Below, one piece after another: positions 10,452 through 19,164 of a DNA stretch of 64,000 nt. The notes under the pieces were generated by a model, which did not search any database, had not been told where the DNA came from, and worked only from the letters and a program-made list of their open reading frames with translations. The DNA comes from an uncultured Myroides sp. (GTDB taxonomy: Bacteria > Bacteroidota > Bacteroidia > Flavobacteriales > Flavobacteriaceae). Made by a program: the position numbers and the translations under genes. How positions within the stretch are numbered: the stretch's first letter is position 1; every line of letters begins with the position of its first letter. The stretch is taken from positions 124,001 through 188,000 of the forward strand of contig CAJYTF010000015.1 in the NCBI GenBank assembly GCA_913777665.1, in the 5' to 3' direction.

Positions 10452-11732
10452 TTACAAATCATATTGTTTAATTTTTCTGTACAATGTTCTTTCCGAAATT
10501 CCCAATTCATCTGCTGCAGCTTTGCGTTTTCCACTGTTGCGTTCCAACGCTTTTTTAATCAGCTGAATTTCTTTTTCTTCTAACTTAAGCGTTTCTTCAT
10601 CGTCAATAGTTTCGGCAATTAAATAATGGTCTTCATTTTCATCTTCATCGTCGATTAATTCGGTTTGATGATTGTTTTTTGGCGATGAAGCATGTTCGTT
10701 TAAAGGAATAGAACGGTTTGTTTGTTTGATTTGTGAATCATCATTCTGACCATAAATGCGTTGAATTAATGATTTGTTTGATTCTTGAACCTGTGCCGAG
10801 TTTGAATTATTCATTAACTCCAATGTCAACTTTCGTAAATCGGTTAAATCGGCTTTCATATCAAACAAAACCTTGTATAAAATTTCGCGTTCGTTGCTAA
10901 AATCACTCTCTGATTTTTTTGTTTCGATAAGCGACGGCAATTGCGAATTTCTTTCAGGAAGATAGGATTGAATTGTTTTTAGATTGATGTCACGATTAGT
11001 TTCGATAACCGAAATTTGCTCAGCAATATTGCGAAGCTGACGAATGTTTCCGCCCCAACGGTAATGCATTAAATATTCGGCAGCATCGGGCGATAATTTA
11101 ATAGGCGGCATTTTGTATTTGTGCGCAAAATCTGATGAAAATTTACGGAAAAGCAAATGAATATCTTCTCCACGCTCGCGCAAAGGCGGCAATGCGATTT
11201 CGACAGTACTTAAACGGTAATACAGATCTTCACGAAATTTGCCTTTATCAATAGCATCGAACATTTTAACGTTGGTGGCTGCTACAATACGCACATCGGT
11301 TTTTTGAACTTTGGAAGATCCTACTTTAATAAATTCACCGTTTTCTAAAACTCGAAGTAGTCTAACCTGTGTGGTTAAAGGCAATTCACCAACTTCATCT
11401 AAAAAAATAGTTCCGCCGTTTGCAACTTCAAAATAACCTTCGCGACTGCCAACTGCACCTGTAAACGCTCCTTTTTCGTGACCAAAAAGTTCCGAATCAA
11501 TCGTTCCTTCAGGAATTGCTCCACAGTTTACCGCAATGTATTTTCCGTGTTTGCGATGCGATAATGCATGTATAATTTTTGGAATATTTTCTTTACCAAC
11601 GCCGCTTTCACCAGTAACCAAAACAGAAATATCGGTAGGAGCCACCTGAATAGCTTTCTCTAACGCTCTGTTTAGTTTAATGTCGTTACCAATAATTTCA
11701 AAACGTTGTTTGATGCTTTGAACGTTTTCCAT
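10452..11732 (-). CDS. Sigma-54-interacting transcriptional activator without receiver domain
   Basis: 426 residues. The AAA+ domain starts at about residue 10: Walker A GESGVGKE, the sigma-54 loop motif GAFTGA, Walker B GTIFLDEVGELP and sensor region RIVAATNVKMF. A long acidic, low-complexity linker (about 285-375) leads to a Fis-type HTH (KRKAAADELGISERTLYRKIKQ). There is no N-terminal sensory or receiver domain, so activity may be set by level or partners. It activates RpoN-dependent promoters by family. It lies between the GxxExxY gene and lptE. Confidence 0.93.
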   Translation of the reverse strand: MENVQSIKQRFEIIGNDIKLNRALEKAIQVAPTDISVLVTGESGVGKENIPKIIHALSHRKHGKYIAVNCGAIPEGTIDSELFGHEKGAFTGAVGSREGYFEVANGGTIFLDEVGELPLTTQVRLLRVLENGEFIKVGSSKVQKTDVRIVAATNVKMFDAIDKGKFREDLYYRLSTVEIALPPLRERGEDIHLLFRKFSSDFAHKYKMPPIKLSPDAAEYLMHYRWGGNIRQLRNIAEQISVIETNRDINLKTIQSYLPERNSQLPSLIETKKSESDFSNEREILYKVLFDMKADLTDLRKLTLELMNNSNSAQVQESNKSLIQRIYGQNDDSQIKQTNRSIPLNEHASSPKNNHQTELIDDEDENEDHYLIAETIDDEETLKLEEKEIQLIKKALERNSGKRKAAADELGISERTLYRKIKQYDL

Positions 11733-11829
11733 ATTTTCTTTTTTTGTTTAGGGTTTAAAGTCAAAATGTAATCGACTTTATAATTCAACCACTGATTTAT
11801 GGATTATCACAAATTATTACTTTGTGAAA

Positions 11830-12183
11830 TCATAAAATATATCTTTTGTATTGTAATGAACTTGGGTAAAAATTAAAAAGCAACCCTAATTCAGAACGAG
11901 ATATTTTCATATAGTTTAATAATTGTGCCAAATGTTCTTTTGAAAATTCCTTTACAGCTTTAATTTCTAAAATAATATTTCCGTTTACAACAAAATCTGC
12001 ATAAAACCTATGCGGCAATATTTGTCCTTTGTATTCAATTGTAAATTCTTTTTCTCTTTCAAAAGAAATGTTTTTTGCTTTTAATTCAATTTCAATTGCA
12101 TCTTTATAAATTATTTCAAGTAATCCTGATCCAAGATTTCTGTGAACTTCCATACAAATACCTATTATTTCGTATGTTTCCAT
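11830..12183 (-). CDS. GxxExxY family protein
   Basis: 117 residues. Shows the family hallmark region EVHRNLGSGLLEIIYKDAIE (normally GxGxxExxY), then KGQILPHRFYADFVVNGNIILEIK, whose D...E-I-K pattern resembles the PD-(D/E)XK nuclease core, and a C-terminal LLFNFYP. Proteins of this family are scattered, of unknown function, and often found near transferred DNA. Flanked by 48 bases to miaB and 97 to the sigma-54 activator; it interrupts an otherwise core gene series, which suggests an insertion. Confidence 0.88.
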   Translation of the reverse strand: METYEIIGICMEVHRNLGSGLLEIIYKDAIEIELKAKNISFEREKEFTIEYKGQILPHRFYADFVVNGNIILEIKAVKEFSKEHLAQLLNYMKISRSELGLLFNFYPSSLQYKRYIL

Positions 12184-12231
12184 AGTTCATCAGTGAAAAT
12201 TCTTTAATCTGTGGTTACAAAAATCTAACAA

Positions 12232-13677
12232 CTACTGCATTTGCGAATAACCTACAGCTTCGCCAATTAACGTTGCAGATGTACAGTCTGATACTTTTAC
12301 CAATACAAAATCGCCAACTTTATAATTTTCTTTAGGGAAAACTACTGTTGTGTTTTGTGAATTTCTTCCAGACCAATGTTCATCTGAACGTTTAGATGTC
12401 TTTTCGATCAAAACTTCAACCGTATCACTTACAAAACGTTTGGTACGTTCCATTGCAATGCGTTGCTGTAAATCTACAATTTCTTGTAATCTGCGTTTTT
12501 TTACAGGTTCAGGTACATCGTCTTCCATTTTTCTGGCAGCCATTGTTCCTGGGCGTTCAGAATATGCAAACATGTATCCAAAATCGTATTTCACATATTC
12601 CATTAACGATAAAGTATCTTGGTGGTCTTCTTCGGTTTCTGTCGGAAATCCTGTGATCATATCTTGTGATAACGAAATTTCCGGAATAATTTTATAGATT
12701 CTGTCAACCAAATCCATGTATTCTTCACGCGTGTGCTGACGGTTCATTTCGTGTAAAATACGCGTTGATCCCGACTGAACAGGTAAATGAATGTATTTAC
12801 AGATATTATGATGCTTCGCCATTACGTGAATTACTTCATCGTGCATATCTTGTGGATTCGATGTTGAAAAACGGAAACGCATTTTAGGGTAACTTGTTGC
12901 ACACATGTCTAAAAGCTGTGCAAAATCTACCGCAGTTGCTTTTTGCATTTCGGTTGCTTTAACAAAATCTTTCTTTAATCCGCCACCGTACCATAAATAC
13001 GAATCTACGTTTTGACCTAACAAGGTGATTTCTTTAAAACCGCGTTGGTATAAATCTTTAATTTCTTCCATGATACTTTGCGGCTCACGAGAACGTTCAC
13101 GTCCACGAGTAAAAGGAACCACGCAAAAAGTACACATATTGTCACAACCACGGGTGATAGAAACAAAAGCCGTTACGCCGTTACTGTTTAAACGTACCGG
13201 AGCAATATCGCCATACGTTTCTTCTTTCGATAGAATTACGTTAATAGCATCGCGCCCTTCGCCAACATCTTTTAAAAGATTCGGAATATCTTTGTAAGCA
13301 TCTGGTCCTACAACCATATCTACAATTTTTTCTTCTTCTAAAAACTTGCTTTTTAAACGTTCTGCCATACAGCCCAAAACACCCACTTTCATAGACGGAT
13401 TGATCGATTTTACAGCATTGTATTTTTCTAAACGCTTACGAATGGTTTGTTCGGCTTTATCGCGAATAGAACACGTATTGACCAAAACCAAATCGGCTTC
13501 TTCTAAATTCTGTGTAGTGTTATAACCTTCGTTGGCTAAAATAGACGCAACAATTTCACTGTCAGAAAAATTCATCTGGCAGCCATAACTTTCTATAAAT
13601 AACTTTTTGGTATTATTTTCTTGTTGATCTAAAACCAGGCTTGTACCCTGTTTTTGTTCTTCAATTACCTTTTCCAT
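12232..13677 (-). CDS. miaB: tRNA-2-methylthio-N6-dimethylallyladenosine synthase MiaB
   Basis: 481 residues. Radical-SAM methylthiotransferase that adds the 2-methylthio group to i6A37 of tRNA. N-terminal UPF0004 domain with three cluster cysteines (ESYGCQMNFSDSE, VNTCSIRDKAEQ, GVLGCMAERL), radical-SAM motif RGCDNMCTFCVVPFTRGRE (CxxxCxxC), and a C-terminal TRAM domain (about 410-475). Contains the MiaB-specific FTRGRERSR. The first 20 residues are a Gln/Glu-rich extension. A good promoter lies just upstream at 13707-13738. Confidence 0.98.
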   Translation of the reverse strand: MEKVIEEQKQGTSLVLDQQENNTKKLFIESYGCQMNFSDSEIVASILANEGYNTTQNLEEADLVLVNTCSIRDKAEQTIRKRLEKYNAVKSINPSMKVGVLGCMAERLKSKFLEEEKIVDMVVGPDAYKDIPNLLKDVGEGRDAINVILSKEETYGDIAPVRLNSNGVTAFVSITRGCDNMCTFCVVPFTRGRERSREPQSIMEEIKDLYQRGFKEITLLGQNVDSYLWYGGGLKKDFVKATEMQKATAVDFAQLLDMCATSYPKMRFRFSTSNPQDMHDEVIHVMAKHHNICKYIHLPVQSGSTRILHEMNRQHTREEYMDLVDRIYKIIPEISLSQDMITGFPTETEEDHQDTLSLMEYVKYDFGYMFAYSERPGTMAARKMEDDVPEPVKKRRLQEIVDLQQRIAMERTKRFVSDTVEVLIEKTSKRSDEHWSGRNSQNTTVVFPKENYKVGDFVLVKVSDCTSATLIGEAVGYSQMQ

Positions 13678-13706
13678 AAATCACGGTCGTGTACTAAATC
13701 AATTTG

Positions 13707-13738
13707 CAAAGATACAATTAAAATTATTTGTGTGACAA
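13707..13738 (-). promoter_or_regulatory. Promoter for miaB
   Basis: Minus-strand TTG (13738-13736), 21-base spacer, TATCTTTG (13714-13707): good match to the Bacteroidota consensus, about 30 bases before the miaB start. Confidence 0.7.
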
Positions 13739-13787
13739 GATGGCAGATGAAATCTGAATATTTTTAACACGTCATTTAACGTCGTTT

Positions 13788-13795
13788 TAAATTTG
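13788..13795 (+). promoter_or_regulatory. Candidate -7 element for the SLOG-like gene
   Basis: TAAATTTG ends 12 bases before the ATG at 13808, which would give a 5' leader of only a few bases. No matching -33 element was seen. Confidence 0.4.
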
Positions 13796-13807
13796 TATAT
13801 TTACGTT

Positions 13808-14368
13808 ATGAAACTCATAAATCATCATACATGTTATTCGGGTGGGGCAGAAGGTGCCGATTCGTACTTTGAATTTTTTGCAGAAAAGTTCAATGTTTCG
13901 GTGGTGGCGTATTCTTACAAAACAAAGCATCATAAATCTGAAAATAAACGCGAATTAACCGATGATCAGTTTAAAGAAGGTGTAGAAAACGTGATGAAAG
14001 CCAATGAAGTTTTAAAACGATCTAAAATAAATCAATATTTAAAATTGTTGTCGCGAAACTGGTTTCAGGTAAAAAGTGCCGATGAAATTTACGCCGTATC
14101 AAGCCTTAAAAAAGTAAACGAAAGGTTGCAGGTAAAAGGCGGAACTGCGTGGGCGGTACAAATGGCGATTAATAACAATAAAAAGGTTTTTGTGTACAAT
14201 CAGGATATTGCACAATGGTTTTATTGGGATTTTAATCGGCAGGATTTTATCGAATTAAAACACCAGCCAAAAATTACATCGCAACATTTTGCAGGCATCG
14301 GCACCAGAAATATCAATATCTTTGGCATAAACGCAATCGAAGAACTTTTTAAAAATACTTTTGAATAA
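13808..14368 (+). CDS. SLOG-like Rossmann-fold protein
   Basis: 186 residues. The N-terminus HTCYSGGAEGADSYFEFFAEK is a glycine-rich strand-loop-helix as in YspA/DprA-type SLOG domains; further on come GGTAWAVQMAINNNKKVFVYN, which resembles the LOG-family GG-x-GT phosphate loop, and the C-terminal HFAGIGTRNINIFGINAI. This suggests a nucleotide or nucleic-acid-derived ligand-binding protein; no enzymatic activity can be assigned. The start is the ATG at 13808, since an upstream TTG (13793) falls in the -7 element. Three bases separate it from the WYL regulator, so the two are almost certainly one unit. Confidence 0.75.
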   Translation: MKLINHHTCYSGGAEGADSYFEFFAEKFNVSVVAYSYKTKHHKSENKRELTDDQFKEGVENVMKANEVLKRSKINQYLKLLSRNWFQVKSADEIYAVSSLKKVNERLQVKGGTAWAVQMAINNNKKVFVYNQDIAQWFYWDFNRQDFIELKHQPKITSQHFAGIGTRNINIFGINAIEELFKNTFE

Positions 14369-14371
14369 ATT

Positions 14372-15301
14372 ATGGCAAACAAACACAATTTAATAAGCAG
14401 GTTAACGCGAATTGTTGAAATTTTTCAGCTTCAGGGCGAAAACGGACTGACATTTTCTGATTTGAATGATAAATTGAAGAATTCGTTTATCGATGAAGAT
14501 CACAGCGTATCATTGCGGACTTTTCAGCGCGATTTAAAGGATATTGAATCGTCTTTAAAAATAAAAATCGTGTACAATAAAGTAAAAATGAAATATATTT
14601 TGTTGGATGATGCCATGCAAAAAACATCAAAAAACAGTCAGCTTTTTACCATTGAAAGTTTAAAGATGCTTAATATCGCCCAAGATGTTTCAAACAGCGA
14701 TTTTATTTTGATTGATAACAGAAAAGTTACCGGATTAGAAAATTATTCTACTATTAAAGAAGCAATCTGCCTAAAAAAACATTTGGAATTTAATTATCAA
14801 AAGTTCGATCAATATAAAGCTCACAAACGCAAACTAATGCCGCTAGCTTTAAAAGAAAGTAAAAGTCGTTGGTATGTTGTGGGTTTTGAAATTAAAGACG
14901 GACTAAAAATAAATGTGTTAAAAACGTTTGCTTTAGACAGAATTTACAATTGCGAAGTAACTACCGAATTTATTTTGAAGGATACCATTGATGTTCAAAA
15001 TCATTTTAAAGATTTTATGGGCGTAACTACAAAACCGTTAGATGGTTTTTCGGAAAAAACAACCGTGAAAATCGAAACTTCAATAGAATATGGCAAGTAT
15101 TTCAGCACGCTGCCCATTCATCAATCGCAAAAAACCGAAATAGAAAACGGCAAAACAGTAATTACTTTACAGGTAATTCCAACAATGGAACTGGTGTCCG
15201 AAATATTATCGCACAACCACCAAATAAAGGTAATCGAACCTAAAGAATTGGTGAATATTGTAAAGAAAACCATCTCACAAAATCTAAAACAATACAATTA
15301 A
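14372..15301 (+). CDS. WYL-domain transcriptional regulator
   Basis: 309 residues. N-terminal winged HTH (about 5-75: LISRLTRIVEIFQLQGENG and SLRTFQRDLKDIE), then the WYL domain (about 130-200: LEFNYQKFDQYKAHKRKLMPLAL, SRWYVVGFE, KTFALDRI) and a WCX-like C-terminal extension (about 225-305). WYL regulators bind ligands, often nucleotides or nucleic acids, and control DNA-repair and defence genes. Directly downstream of and probably co-transcribed with the SLOG-like gene; topA follows 64 bases later behind its own -7 element. Confidence 0.9.
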   Translation: MANKHNLISRLTRIVEIFQLQGENGLTFSDLNDKLKNSFIDEDHSVSLRTFQRDLKDIESSLKIKIVYNKVKMKYILLDDAMQKTSKNSQLFTIESLKMLNIAQDVSNSDFILIDNRKVTGLENYSTIKEAICLKKHLEFNYQKFDQYKAHKRKLMPLALKESKSRWYVVGFEIKDGLKINVLKTFALDRIYNCEVTTEFILKDTIDVQNHFKDFMGVTTKPLDGFSEKTTVKIETSIEYGKYFSTLPIHQSQKTEIENGKTVITLQVIPTMELVSEILSHNHQIKVIEPKELVNIVKKTISQNLKQYN

Positions 15302-15337
15302 TAAAAGTCAAAAAAACGCTAATTTAAAAAAATCCTA

Positions 15338-15345
15338 TACTTTTG
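15338..15345 (+). promoter_or_regulatory. Candidate -7 element for topA
   Basis: TACTTTTG, 20 bases before the topA ATG. No clear -33 TTG about 20 bases further upstream. Confidence 0.45.
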
Positions 15346-15365
15346 CTTTTCAAATTGAAAAACGA

Positions 15366-17897
15366 ATGGCAAAGAATTTAGTGATTGTAGAGTCGCCTGC
15401 AAAGGCAAAAACGATAGAAAAATTTTTAGGGAAAGATTATCAGGTAGAATCAAGCTTTGGACACATTGCCGATTTACCTTCAAAAGAGATTGGTGTTGAT
15501 ATTGATAATAATTTTAAACCGAAATACGAAGTTTCTGCCGATAAAAAAGCTGTAGTAAAAAAACTTAAAGATCTGTCTAAAAAAGCCGAAATGGTTTGGT
15601 TAGCATCCGATGAGGATCGTGAGGGTGAGGCAATTGCGTGGCATTTGGCAGAAGAATTAAAGTTAAAAGAACAAAATACCAAGCGTATCGTTTTTCACGA
15701 AATTACCAAAACAGCCATTCAAAAAGCAATTGAAAATCCGCGAACTATTGACTATAATTTGGTAAATGCACAACAGGCACGCCGTGTTTTAGACCGTTTG
15801 GTTGGTTACGAATTGTCGCCGGTTTTATGGAAAAAAGTACGTGCAGGTTTATCAGCTGGTCGTGTGCAATCTGTGTCTGTCCGATTAATTGTGGAACGCG
15901 AACGCGAAATTGAAAGTTTTAATACCGAATCATCTTTTAGCATTACAGCAGAATTTGTTGCGGCAAACGGTAAATCGTTCAAAGCTAAATTGCCAAAAAA
16001 CTTTAAAACTCAAGAAGAAGCGCAGGCTTTCCTCGAAAAAAATATTGGTGCAGAATTTAAGGTTTCCGATCTAGAAACTAAGCCTGCAAAAAAATCTCCG
16101 GCAGCACCGTTTACCACATCAACTTTACAGCAAGAGGCATCGCGTAAACTGTATTATTCGGTTTCGCAAACCATGATGTTAGCACAGCGTTTGTACGAAA
16201 ACGGATTGATTACTTATATGAGAACCGATAGCGTAAACCTGTCACAAGATGCCATAAAAGCTGCCGAAACAGAAATTGTAAATGTTTATGGTAAAGAATT
16301 CAGCAAGCCCCGTAATTTTTCTACCAAAGCAAAAGGTGCGCAAGAAGCCCACGAAGCAATTCGCCCAACAGATATGTCAAAACACACCGTGAATATCGAT
16401 CGTGATCAGGCGCGTTTGTACGAATTAATCTGGAAACGTACGTTGGCGTCGCAAATGAGCGATGCACAGTTAGAACGTACCAACGTTACCATTGTTGCCA
16501 ATAAACACAACCAGCATTTTGTTGCAACAGGTGAAGTTTTACTTTTTGAAGGATTTTTAAAAGTTTATTTAGAAGGAAACGACGATGAAGACGAAGAACA
16601 AGAAGGTTTGTTGCCGGCAATGAAAGTGAACGAACTTTTAACAAGCAACGGCATTACGGCTACACAACGTTTTTCACGCCCGCCGGCTCGTTATACTGAA
16701 GCTGCTTTGGTTAAAAAGTTAGAAGAATTGGGAATTGGTCGTCCGTCAACGTATGCGCCAACAATTTCAACCATCATCGCCCGTAATTATGTAGAAAAAG
16801 GAACTGCCGAAGGAACCGAGCGTAATTATCAGGTGTTGCGTTTACAGAACGATAAAATTTCAACTGCAACTCAATTAGAAAAAGTGGGTGCCGATAAAGG
16901 AAAGTTAATTCCGACTGATATAGGAAATATTGTGACCGATTTCTTGGTGAAAAATTTCGAAACCATTTTAGATTATAATTTCACGGCTCGAGTGGAAGGA
17001 AGTTTCGATGAGATTGCCGAAGGAAATTTAGATTGGACAAAAATGATGAATGAATTTTACAGTCATTTTCATCCAACGGTTATCGATGTTGAAAAAAATG
17101 CCGATCGCGAATCAGGAGAGCGTATCTTAGGAAACGATCCAAAATCAGGAAAAGTGGTTTTAGTACGTTTGGGTAAATTTGGTCCTGTGGCACAAATTGG
17201 CGATGCCGAAGACGAAGAAAAACAGTTTGCAAGTTTAAATCCATCTCAAAATATAGGAACCATAGGTTTAGAAGAAGCGTTGCAATTGTTCCTGCTTCCT
17301 AAAACATTGGGCGAATACCAAGGCGAAACCGTTGAAGTTAACAATGGTCGTTTTGGACCGTATGTGCGTTATGCCGAAATGTTTGTATCTCTCCCAAAAG
17401 GCGAAGATCCGTTAGATGTAACGTTAGATCGCGCGGTAGAATTAATCAAAGAAAAACAAAAAGCCGATGCGCCAATCGCCATTTATCAAGGCTTGCCGGT
17501 TCAAAAAGGAGTTGGTCGTTTTGGTCCGTTTATCAAATGGAACAATATGTTCATCAACGTAAACAAAAAATACAATTTCGATAATCTTTCAATAAATGAT
17601 GTGGAAGAATTGATCGAAGATAAAATTCAGAAAGAAAAAGATAAGGTTATTCACGATTTTAGAGAAGAAGGCATTCGTGTGGAAAAAGCACGTTGGGGGA
17701 GATCGGTTATTTTAAAAGGAAAGGTGAAAATCGAATTAAATAAGGATATCGATGCAGCAGCTTTAACTTTAGAAGAAATTCAAAAAATGATCGAAGAAAA
17801 AGCTCCGGCTAAAAAAACAGCAGCAAAGAAAACCACAGCTAAAAAACCGGCAGCTAAAACAACTAAAACAGCAACTAAACGTACAACAAAAAAATAA
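15366..17897 (+). CDS. topA: DNA topoisomerase I
   Basis: 843 residues, type IA topoisomerase relaxing negative supercoils. TOPRIM domain at the N-terminus (LVIVESPAKAKTIEKFLG; acidic metal site SDEDREGEAIAWH), the conserved LDRLVGYELSPVLWKK and SAGRVQSV, and the active-site region GLITYMRTDSVNLS with the catalytic Tyr. The C-terminus has repeats of topoisomerase C-terminal type (GRFGPYVRY, GVGRFGPFIKW) without the four-cysteine zinc fingers of the E. coli enzyme, and ends in a Lys/Ala/Thr-rich tail of about 35 residues that may bind DNA. Followed after six bases by the arginase-fold gene. Confidence 0.98.
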   Translation: MAKNLVIVESPAKAKTIEKFLGKDYQVESSFGHIADLPSKEIGVDIDNNFKPKYEVSADKKAVVKKLKDLSKKAEMVWLASDEDREGEAIAWHLAEELKLKEQNTKRIVFHEITKTAIQKAIENPRTIDYNLVNAQQARRVLDRLVGYELSPVLWKKVRAGLSAGRVQSVSVRLIVEREREIESFNTESSFSITAEFVAANGKSFKAKLPKNFKTQEEAQAFLEKNIGAEFKVSDLETKPAKKSPAAPFTTSTLQQEASRKLYYSVSQTMMLAQRLYENGLITYMRTDSVNLSQDAIKAAETEIVNVYGKEFSKPRNFSTKAKGAQEAHEAIRPTDMSKHTVNIDRDQARLYELIWKRTLASQMSDAQLERTNVTIVANKHNQHFVATGEVLLFEGFLKVYLEGNDDEDEEQEGLLPAMKVNELLTSNGITATQRFSRPPARYTEAALVKKLEELGIGRPSTYAPTISTIIARNYVEKGTAEGTERNYQVLRLQNDKISTATQLEKVGADKGKLIPTDIGNIVTDFLVKNFETILDYNFTARVEGSFDEIAEGNLDWTKMMNEFYSHFHPTVIDVEKNADRESGERILGNDPKSGKVVLVRLGKFGPVAQIGDAEDEEKQFASLNPSQNIGTIGLEEALQLFLLPKTLGEYQGETVEVNNGRFGPYVRYAEMFVSLPKGEDPLDVTLDRAVELIKEKQKADAPIAIYQGLPVQKGVGRFGPFIKWNNMFINVNKKYNFDNLSINDVEELIEDKIQKEKDKVIHDFREEGIRVEKARWGRSVILKGKVKIELNKDIDAAALTLEEIQKMIEEKAPAKKTAAKKTTAKKPAAKTTKTATKRTTKK

Positions 17898-17903
17898 TAC
17901 GTT

Positions 17904-19040
17904 ATGATGTACGAAATTTTAAAACCTATTTCTGCCGAATTAGAGCAGTTTATAAATACGTTGCCTAAACATTCATTGGGCAAAACAATGGGCATTCACA
18001 CCCAAAAATCGTTGCCCGAAACAGATAATGTGCAGTTGGCAATTATTACGGTAAACGAAAATAGAGGCGTTTCTAATACAATTGATAGTGTTGGTTTTGA
18101 TGAATTCAGAAAGAACCTTTACCAGCTTTTTCCAGGAAATTGGACAAAAAAAATAATCGATTTAGGAACCATTGAAGCAGGCGAAAGTATAGAAGATACT
18201 TATGTTGCCGTAAAAATGTTGGTTGCCGATCTGTTGAAGCAGAATATCGTTCCGATTGTTTTAGGCGGATCTCAAGATTTAACCTTTGGTATGTACCGCG
18301 GCTACGATGCGTTAGAACAAAACGTGAATCTGGTTTGTATCGATAATAAAATTGATGTAGCTGCTGATGTAGAAAATCCGTCGGAAAATTTTATGACACG
18401 AATTATTATGGACGCACCAACCAATCTGCATAATTTCAGCGTGTTGGGCTATCAAACCTACTTTAATTCGCAAGAAGAAATTGATCTGATCGATAAAATG
18501 TATTTTGAAGCGTATCGTTTGGGCGAAATCATCTCAGACGTTAAAATTGCCGAACCCGTTTTGCGCGATGCCGATATTGTAAGTTTGGATATTAATTCGG
18601 TAAAATCTGCCGATTTAGGTTTTTTTTCGCAGTTTAATCCAAATGGGTTTGATGGGCGAGAAATCTGTGCATTAGCACGTTACGCCGGCTTAAGTGACCG
18701 TGTAAGCAGCTTTGGTATTTTTAATATCGATAATATTTCGCAAAAAAGTTTGTTAATTACGCAGATTTTATGGTATTTTGTTGAAGGATTTAATTTCAGA
18801 ATGAACGAATATCCTTATATTAGCAAATCATCCTATTTAAAATATATAGTGCCGTTAGAAGAACAGGAATTGGTTTTTTTTAAAAGCGATATTTCTGAAC
18901 GCTGGTGGATCGAAATTAACAGTTTAGAAAACGACAGCCGTAAAGTGTTATTCCCTTGTAGCTACGATGATTACAAGCAATCTTTACAAAGCGTTGTGCC
19001 CGATCGTTGGTGGCGCGCAAACAAAAAACTGTTAGGCTAA
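17904..19040 (+). CDS. Arginase-fold (ureohydrolase-like) protein with altered metal site
   Basis: 378 residues, overall an arginase/agmatinase/formimidoylglutamase-type fold. The three metal-ligand motifs are recognisable but changed: GGSQD (121-125) instead of GGDHS, DNKID (147-151) instead of DAHxD and SLDIN (227-231) instead of SxDxD. Two histidines and one aspartate that normally bind the Mn pair are therefore Gln124, Lys149 and Asn231. A pseudo-enzyme with a structural or sensory role is more likely than a hydrolase. It starts six bases after topA and stands 124 bases before gldK. Two ATG codons in tandem begin the frame; either may be used. Confidence 0.82.
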   Translation: MMYEILKPISAELEQFINTLPKHSLGKTMGIHTQKSLPETDNVQLAIITVNENRGVSNTIDSVGFDEFRKNLYQLFPGNWTKKIIDLGTIEAGESIEDTYVAVKMLVADLLKQNIVPIVLGGSQDLTFGMYRGYDALEQNVNLVCIDNKIDVAADVENPSENFMTRIIMDAPTNLHNFSVLGYQTYFNSQEEIDLIDKMYFEAYRLGEIISDVKIAEPVLRDADIVSLDINSVKSADLGFFSQFNPNGFDGREICALARYAGLSDRVSSFGIFNIDNISQKSLLITQILWYFVEGFNFRMNEYPYISKSSYLKYIVPLEEQELVFFKSDISERWWIEINSLENDSRKVLFPCSYDDYKQSLQSVVPDRWWRANKKLLG

Positions 19041-19164
19041 CTGTGTTTTAAATTAAATTGTTAAATATAAATTAAATTTTTTTTTAAGATTTCGTTGTAT
19101 ATTTAAAAATAATTAGATAGGTTTACGCTTTGAATAATTTTTAAAATAAAACCCCAATTAATAT

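Noticed and set aside
17904..19040. Formimidoylglutamase (hutG) assignment for the arginase-fold protein
   Set aside because: The metal-binding residues are lost and no other hut gene is adjacent; hutU is 8.5 kb away on the other strand.
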